Shown in pieces: positions 59,008 to 64,000 of a stretch of DNA of 64,000 bases (its first letter is position 1; each line of letters opens with the position of its first letter). The translations under genes were made by a program, and so were the position numbers. The DNA is from CAZEHS01 sp964649745 (lineage in GTDB: Bacteria > Bacillota > Clostridia > Peptostreptococcales > Acidaminobacteraceae): contig CAZYQI010000011.1 of NCBI GenBank assembly GCA_964649745.1, forward strand, positions 1-64,000, written 5' to 3'. The notes under the pieces are model-generated. The model was given only the letters and a program-made list of their open reading frames with translations, did not search any database and was not told where the DNA came from.

Positions 59008-60258
59008 TCAGTTTTGTGGGAGTGTGAGCTTTTTTGACACCTCCGATGATAATGTACTGTCGAAGAAGGTGAGAATAGCCGCCACTTTCTTCTGACTCAT
59101 CTTCTTCAGCACAGCTATGGCCAGATCCTCGTCGGAAATACGGATTTCATCGCCGTTGTTGAGGGGATACGCCTTGTAAGCGCCGGCATTTTGAAAATAC
59201 CTCTTGAGTATTTCCGAGATGTTCTGATCATCCAGCTTGCTGAAGATATTATTAAGCTCATTGATATTATCGTCAAAAGCCTTGTAAACCTTAAGGGCCT
59301 TTTGAATATCTTCTGTCAGTTTATCTTCACCGTTTTTCAGTTTCTGCTGATCCTTTACGGTATTGAGCACCTTAAATACCAGCTCCTGGTCCTGAACCTT
59401 TGCAAGAACCTCCCCGGACTTCACCGGTCCCATCTCTCCATAAATAACAGCAAGATCTTCAATTTTATATGTTTCTTCACTCCCTAAAGTGACCGCAAGC
59501 TTTGATGCGTCTTCTGTAGAAAGAATCTGTGCTGTATTCATAAGCTCCATGCGACGATTTTCGCGATTCGACATCAGGGAACGAATGGCATTGGCCTTCT
59601 CGCTGGAGAAATTAGCCAAAACCTGGGTTCGATCCTCCGGTCTCAGCATTTCCAGATACGCGGCAACCCGGGCATCTGCGCTGAATTCCAGTATTTCAGA
59701 GACTTTTCGGATTCCATCCCGATTTTCATTGATAATGATGTGGAGCTCATCCAATGCCCCGATCATACTGAGGCTGTCAATGTATTTCGCCCTGTCTGTC
59801 AGAGCAGTATCCCTTTCCTTATTGATTGATTCCACCGTGGACATCAGGACATTTTTTTTCAGATTGGCTTGTCTTAGCTGTTCCAGAATGGAATCGGCTT
59901 CGTTGGGATCCTGACGAAGCATGCCTTTTACCACCTCGTTGTACAAGGCCTCATCCTCTTTTTTAATGAGATTGAGCTTGTCCACCGCCCTGTCTTTTTC
60001 GATACTCAGGAAATAATCTGAAATCGCCTGAACCTGACTTGAGGTTTCCTCCTGAGTAGGATAGCTGTCAAAAAAAGCCCCAACCGGACCTGGCAGTTGC
60101 GACAAAACCGGGTTAACTGTATTCTTCACGGTGTCACTCAGAAAATAGGCAGCTCCGAAAACCACCAGGGGAGCAACCAGAAGCGCACCGAGGATGGTGA
60201 TGATAATAGAAGCGCCTCCTGATTTCTTCTCTTCTGATTTCTGATCATTCTTAGCCAT
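59008..60258 (-). CDS. YlxF-type flagellar protein with MgtE-N-like domain
   Basis: This 416-residue protein has one transmembrane segment (about residues 17-37), a long coiled-coil region and C-terminal repeats of the MgtE-N/MotE type (ILEFSADARVAAYLEMLRPE; FSKLDDQNISEILKRYFQ; DLAIAVLKKMSQKKVAAILT). Genes of this kind lie between fliJ and fliK in Firmicutes (YlxF); function is not well defined, possibly as a chaperone of the stator or export system. The start at ATG 60258 was preferred to an upstream TTG that overlaps fliJ. Confidence 0.8.
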   Translation of the reverse strand: MAKNDQKSEEKKSGGASIIITILGALLVAPLVVFGAAYFLSDTVKNTVNPVLSQLPGPVGAFFDSYPTQEETSSQVQAISDYFLSIEKDRAVDKLNLIKKEDEALYNEVVKGMLRQDPNEADSILEQLRQANLKKNVLMSTVESINKERDTALTDRAKYIDSLSMIGALDELHIIINENRDGIRKVSEILEFSADARVAAYLEMLRPEDRTQVLANFSSEKANAIRSLMSNRENRRMELMNTAQILSTEDASKLAVTLGSEETYKIEDLAVIYGEMGPVKSGEVLAKVQDQELVFKVLNTVKDQQKLKNGEDKLTEDIQKALKVYKAFDDNINELNNIFSKLDDQNISEILKRYFQNAGAYKAYPLNNGDEIRISDEDLAIAVLKKMSQKKVAAILTFFDSTLSSEVSKKLTLPQN

Positions 60259-60274
60259 CGTATTTTCCACCCTT

Positions 60275-60724
60275 TCAACGGTTTTGTTTTTGAGCGCTTC
60301 CAAAGGTTACAATCTGATCGGTGGCCAGTTCTTCCGCAAGCTCCGTTTCCTTTTGGAATTGAATATACTCGTTTTCTTTAAGCTTCTCCATGATCTTGCG
60401 CTTTTTTGAGGCCTCTCCCAATTTAATTCGGGCTTCCTTCACCTCTCCCTGTTTCAGTTCGATAAGAAATAACTGGTTGTCGATGGCTTCCAACAGCCAT
60501 TTTCGTTGTGCCTCCGCCATACGCAGCATCTGCACCGTGCATCCCTGCTCAACCTCAGCAGCCGTAGTCTGCTTAAATGTTTCAAGCTTCCCCTGGAGAG
60601 CCAGGAGATCCATAGTCAATTCCTGCTCTTCTTTAATCCTCAGAGCCAGCAGGTTGCGGCACTGATCTTCCTCATCTATTCGCAGCTTGAGGATCCGTTC
60701 GTATCGAAAGCTGAAGTTTTCCAT
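60275..60724 (-). CDS. fliJ: Flagellar export protein FliJ
   Basis: FliJ is the coiled-coil stalk of the export ATPase. The 149-residue, almost wholly helical protein starts MENFSFRYERILKLRIDEED, the typical FliJ beginning, and follows fliI closely. Confidence 0.92.
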   Translation of the reverse strand: MENFSFRYERILKLRIDEEDQCRNLLALRIKEEQELTMDLLALQGKLETFKQTTAAEVEQGCTVQMLRMAEAQRKWLLEAIDNQLFLIELKQGEVKEARIKLGEASKKRKIMEKLKENEYIQFQKETELAEELATDQIVTFGSAQKQNR

Positions 60725-60735
60725 TTATGGCTCCA

Positions 60736-62058
60736 CTAGTTTTCCTGAGTTATTTCCAGAAGACGTCTCAGGGACTCTTCGAAGGTGATCCTTTCCTGAA
60801 CCCGCTGATTCAGAAACTCCTTGAAGATATCAATTTTCTTTACGGCATAATCAATGCGGGGGTTTGTTCCCTGAACATAAGCGCCGATGTTGATCAGGTC
60901 CTCCGCTTCCCGATACGTAGCAAGGATTTCCTTGAAACGACGTGATGCATCCAGGTGCTCTTCCGATATTATGCCCGGCATAACACGGCTGATACTTTCC
61001 AATATATCGATGGCCGGGTAGTGCCCCTGGGTAGCCAGCTTTCTGGACAATACGATATGCCCGTCCAGAATACCCCGAACAGCGTCCGCTATGGGTTCAT
61101 TCATATCATCCCTGTCCACCAGCACTGTATAAAGACCGGTTATGGAGCCTTTATCCGAATTTCCCGCCCGCTCAAGGAGCTGCGGCAGAACGGCAAAAAC
61201 CGAAGGTGTATACCCCCGGGTTACCGGCGGTTCCCCAACTGCCAGACCTATTTCTCGCTGTGCCATGGAAAAACGGGTAAGGGAGTCCATCATCAGGATG
61301 ACATTCTTTCCCTGATCCCTGAAATACTCCGCAATGGACGTTGCTAAAAGTGCCGCCATAACGCGGACAAGGGCTGGCTTATCCGATGTGGACACAACCA
61401 CAACGGAACGGCTTAACCCTTCCTCTCCCAGATCATTCTCTATGAACTCCCGAACCTCACGCCCCCGCTCGCCGATAAGGCCTATAACGTTGATATCCGC
61501 CTGGGTATTGCGGGCAATCATTCCCATGAGTGTGCTTTTCCCAACCCCGCTGCCGGCAAATACCCCAATCCGCTGCCCCTTCCCACAGGTTAAAAGTGCG
61601 TCCATCGCTTTAACGCCCAGAGTTACCGGTTCAAGGATCCTATTTCGGAGAAGGGGGTTTGGCGGCAGGTTGTTAACGGGGTATTTTCGGTTAAGTATGG
61701 GCTTCGGCATTCCGTCAATGGGATTTCCCAAACCATCCAGCACTCTTCCCAGCAGAGCCTCGCCCACCTCAACCTGGAGAGATTCACCGGTTGCAACCAC
61801 TTTGCTGCCCGGACCAATCCCCCCCATCTCCCCCAAAGGCATCAGGAGAACGGTCTCACCTTTGAATCCCACCACTTCAGAAACCACAGGACTTTTCCCT
61901 TTCAGCGGATAAATCAGGCAGATTTCCCCCATGTTAACTGCAGGTCCCTGGGACTCAATGGTGAGTCCGATCAGCTTTGAAACGCGACCGGAATACCTTA
62001 TAAGATTGGAGTTATCCAGCACATGCCGGTACTTCTCAACGAAATTCGCGTCATTCAC
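60736..62058 (-). CDS. fliI: Flagellar export ATPase FliI
   Basis: FliI powers substrate unloading for flagellar export. Walker A is GVFAGSGVGKSTLMGMIARN, Walker B VILMMDSLTRF, and the family motif GEPPVTRGYTPSVFA follows. The start was set at GTG 62058, giving 440 residues, the normal size. An in-frame TTG at 62076 would add six residues. The gene overlaps fliH by eight bases. Confidence 0.96.
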   Translation of the reverse strand: MNDANFVEKYRHVLDNSNLIRYSGRVSKLIGLTIESQGPAVNMGEICLIYPLKGKSPVVSEVVGFKGETVLLMPLGEMGGIGPGSKVVATGESLQVEVGEALLGRVLDGLGNPIDGMPKPILNRKYPVNNLPPNPLLRNRILEPVTLGVKAMDALLTCGKGQRIGVFAGSGVGKSTLMGMIARNTQADINVIGLIGERGREVREFIENDLGEEGLSRSVVVVSTSDKPALVRVMAALLATSIAEYFRDQGKNVILMMDSLTRFSMAQREIGLAVGEPPVTRGYTPSVFAVLPQLLERAGNSDKGSITGLYTVLVDRDDMNEPIADAVRGILDGHIVLSRKLATQGHYPAIDILESISRVMPGIISEEHLDASRRFKEILATYREAEDLINIGAYVQGTNPRIDYAVKKIDIFKEFLNQRVQERITFEESLRRLLEITQEN

Positions 62059-62839
62059 TGGCCAGCATCTCCTCAAATCCCTCTTTTATCTGTTCGAACT
62101 GAGTCCAGATACTGCTGTCAATGCTGCCTGATGCGGCATCAAGGATGCAGCTTCCCTGTTTTAACGACTTGTCCGGCTTGATGTTGATATCATCCACATT
62201 CTCGGCTAAGGCCAGAATCTGATCCTTTACGCTGAGGGCCATGTCAAAATCCTCCGGAGATACCCGCAAAACGAGACTTTCCGTATACGTAAGCTTACCC
62301 ATGGCCATTTTCACAATGCCCAGGATAAGATCATAGTCTTCCTGAATATGTTTGCCCAATATTCGTTCAACCGTATCAATGATCAGTTGTACTGTATCAT
62401 TCTCAATCTGCCTGGCGGTGGATTGCTTTTGCTCCAAAATCTGGGCTTTAACAGCAAGGGCTTCCTGAATCAGGGACTCCGCTACCGTTCGCCCTTCTTC
62501 GAAGCCCACCTGTCTGCCTGCTTCATAGCCTTCTTCCCTTGCTGACTCGCGAATCTCCTCTGCCTTCTCAAAGGCTTCCCTCAGCATCATATCACGATCC
62601 TGTTCGGCCTCTTGAAGCCGCAGGCGGGCCTCTTCCTCCACCTCTTCCATCCGCTGCCGGACAAGCTCTTCAATGTCAATCGGTTCCTCTTCCCCTTCTG
62701 CCGCTCCGTAGGCATCCTCTTGATGCCCGCTGTGGGGATGCGCTGCCGGCAAAGGCGGAATAACCTGAGGCGCAAGCTGATATGCCTGATTATCCAATAT
62801 CAGGCGATTGGATTTGACCAGTCTAGACAATAATCTCAT
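62051..62839 (-). CDS. fliH: Flagellar export regulator FliH
   Basis: FliH is the peripheral stalk that binds and controls FliI. The 262 residues contain a Glu/Ala/Arg-rich coiled coil (about 50-130) with the FliH-type glycine repeats GYEAGRQVGFEEGRTVAES. The C-terminal domain is ATP-synthase-delta-like (DTVERILGKHIQEDYDLILG). The first ATG (62839) is only two bases from GGAGG; a TTG at 62830, giving MSRLVKSNRL, may be the true start. Confidence 0.9.
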   Translation of the reverse strand: MRLLSRLVKSNRLILDNQAYQLAPQVIPPLPAAHPHSGHQEDAYGAAEGEEEPIDIEELVRQRMEEVEEEARLRLQEAEQDRDMMLREAFEKAEEIRESAREEGYEAGRQVGFEEGRTVAESLIQEALAVKAQILEQKQSTARQIENDTVQLIIDTVERILGKHIQEDYDLILGIVKMAMGKLTYTESLVLRVSPEDFDMALSVKDQILALAENVDDINIKPDKSLKQGSCILDAASGSIDSSIWTQFEQIKEGFEEMLASE

Positions 62840-63833
62840 CTCCTCCGCCGCGGCTGATTATGATTTCGCCTGCTTCTTCAAGCTTGCGGATTACGTTAAC
62901 AATCTTCTGCTGCGCTTCTTCAACATCACGCAGTCTTACCGGTCCCATGAACTCCATGTCTTCCTTGAGCATCTCTGCCATACGTTTGGACATATTTGCA
63001 AACACCATGTCCCGAACCTCATCAGTAGAGCCCTTAAGCGCCACAGCCAGGTCATGGTTGTCAATTTCACGTATAAACCGCTGAATAGAAACGGAATCCA
63101 GTGCCATAATGTCCTCAAATACAAACATACGCTTGCGGATTTCTTCGGCCAGTTCCGCCTCTTGTATTTCCAAGGTTTCCATGATGAACTTTTCCGTACC
63201 GCGATCCACTGCATTGAGGATATCGACGATGGCCTGGATTCCTCCGGCTATTGTGTAATCCTGCGTGACCATGGAGGAAAGCTTACGTTCCAACACCAAT
63301 TCCACTTCCTTAATAACCTCCGGAGATGTGGATTCCATGGTGGCGATCCGCATTGCCACATTGGCTTGCTTGTCTTGGGGCAGGGCAGAGAGAATCTGCG
63401 CCGCCTGGTTGGAATTCAGATACGAAAGGATAAGGGCCAATGTCTGCGGATGCTCATTCTGGATAAAGTTAAGCACCTGACTGGCCTCCGCCTTTCTAAC
63501 AAAATCGAAGGGCCTGACCTGCAGACTGGCCGTCAGTTTATTGATAACCTCCAAGGCCTTTTGTGAGCCCAGAGCTTTTTCCAGGACATCCTTGGCGTAG
63601 TTGATCCCGCCCTCGGATATGAACTCCTGGGCCAGACATATCTGATAGAACTCTTCCAGAATATTCTCCTTTTCATCCGGAGAAACCTTCCTCATATTGG
63701 CAATTTCCAGTGTAAGCTCTTCAATCTCATCATCATTCAACTGTCCGAAAATCTTGGCAGACTTGTCGGGGCCCAGCGCAATGAGCAGAATCGCAGCCTT
63801 TTCCTTACCAGACAGACCAGATTTTTTTGCCAT
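62823..63833 (-). CDS. fliG: Flagellar motor switch protein FliG
   Basis: FliG is the rotor protein that meets MotA. The N-terminal domain starts LSGKEKAAILLIALGPDKSA. The middle has the EHPQTLALILSYL motif that binds FliM. The C-terminal torque helix contains the charged residues of MFVFEDIMALDSVSIQRFIR. Length is 336. It overlaps fliH by 17 nt. Confidence 0.97.
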   Translation of the reverse strand: MAKKSGLSGKEKAAILLIALGPDKSAKIFGQLNDDEIEELTLEIANMRKVSPDEKENILEEFYQICLAQEFISEGGINYAKDVLEKALGSQKALEVINKLTASLQVRPFDFVRKAEASQVLNFIQNEHPQTLALILSYLNSNQAAQILSALPQDKQANVAMRIATMESTSPEVIKEVELVLERKLSSMVTQDYTIAGGIQAIVDILNAVDRGTEKFIMETLEIQEAELAEEIRKRMFVFEDIMALDSVSIQRFIREIDNHDLAVALKGSTDEVRDMVFANMSKRMAEMLKEDMEFMGPVRLRDVEEAQQKIVNVIRKLEEAGEIIISRGGGDEIIV

Positions 63834-63844
63834 TGTTCACACCC

Positions 63845-64000
63845 CTACTCCTCGTTTAGCCAAGACCGCAGCAATGCTGCAACGGCATCCGGCTTTGCAT
63901 CGACAAATTTTTCAATCTGATATTTGGGACTGGATTTATCCTTGTAATCCAGATCAATCTCTTCCAACTCCTGCGCTTCAATCTGCTGCTGGATGATTTC
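63845..64000 (-). CDS. fliF: FliF (MS-ring protein), C-terminal end only
   Basis: The last 51 codons of a gene running off the right edge are seen, ending at TAG 63845-63847. The residues KYQIEKFVDAKPDAVAALLR and SWLNEE match the conserved C-terminal tail of FliF that binds FliG. The next gene is fliG, which fits. The rest of the protein lies outside the window. Confidence 0.88.
   Translation of the reverse strand, partial: EIIQQQIEAQELEEIDLDYKDKSSPKYQIEKFVDAKPDAVAALLRSWLNEE

Noticed and set aside
1..64000. tRNA, rRNA or sigma-28 promoter sequences
   Set aside because: No tRNA- or rRNA-like sequence was noticed in the spacers, and no convincing TAAA-N15-GCCGATAA type promoter could be read near flagellar genes by eye.

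Overview
The window looks like the chromosome of a flagellated, anaerobic-type Firmicute of the class Clostridia with mid-range base composition. The evidence is a Gram-positive PolC, SigD, FliY with CheC/CheD, FlbD, FapA (DUF342) and the TIGR02530 flagellar protein, set in the gene order typical of Clostridia and Bacilli. Genus cannot be fixed from the sequence. Every intact gene lies on the minus strand, so the window reads right to left in the direction of transcription.

Right to left: 64000-34083 is a large flagellar/chemotaxis operon: fliF(end)-fliG-fliH-fliI-fliJ-ylxF-fliK-flgD-TIGR02530-flgE-flbD-motA-motB-fliL-fliM-fliY-cheY-fliO-fliP-fliQ-fliR-flhB-flhA-flhF-flhG-PilZ-cheB-cheA-cheW-cheC-cheD-sigD-fapA-like-two small genes. 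A good intrinsic terminator lies inside it, between flgE and flbD. It is followed at 33940-25822 by translation, nucleotide, envelope and isoprenoid genes (rpsB, tsf, pyrH, frr, small ORF, uppS, cdsA, dxr, rseP, ispG), then polC. Next comes the rimP-nusA-rnpM-ylxQ-infB-rbfA-nrnA-truB-ribF operon (21350-12810), then rpsO and pnp, an M16 peptidase, dut and aspartokinase, rarD, and the fatty-acid operon accB-accC-accD-accA (5953-2287). Strong sigma-A type promoters can be read before accB, rpsO, rimP and rpsB. A palindrome covers the start region of the acc operon.

The exception is the AT-rich left end. A 19-bp direct repeat (69-87 and 2287-2305, one mismatch) matches the last codons and stop of accA. 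It brackets about 2.2 kb holding an AbiL-type two-gene phage-defence candidate (AAA ATPase plus RloB/AbiLii-like TOPRIM protein), the C-terminal stub of a tyrosine integrase, and short repeated GTGGTCAA motifs. This reads as a small integrated mobile element that used the 3' end of accA as its attachment site and has lost most of its own integrase. The TOPRIM gene is interrupted by a -1 frame change at a run of seven A residues, so it is either decayed or expressed by slippage.

Other points of interest are a hairpin between the rimP promoter and rimP (possible NusA attenuator), a long stem in the rpsO-pnp spacer, a 15-residue tandem repeat in the IF-2 N-terminus, and a MotB transmembrane segment of the sodium-driven type. 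Protein families were assigned from recognised motifs and gene order; no database search was run.
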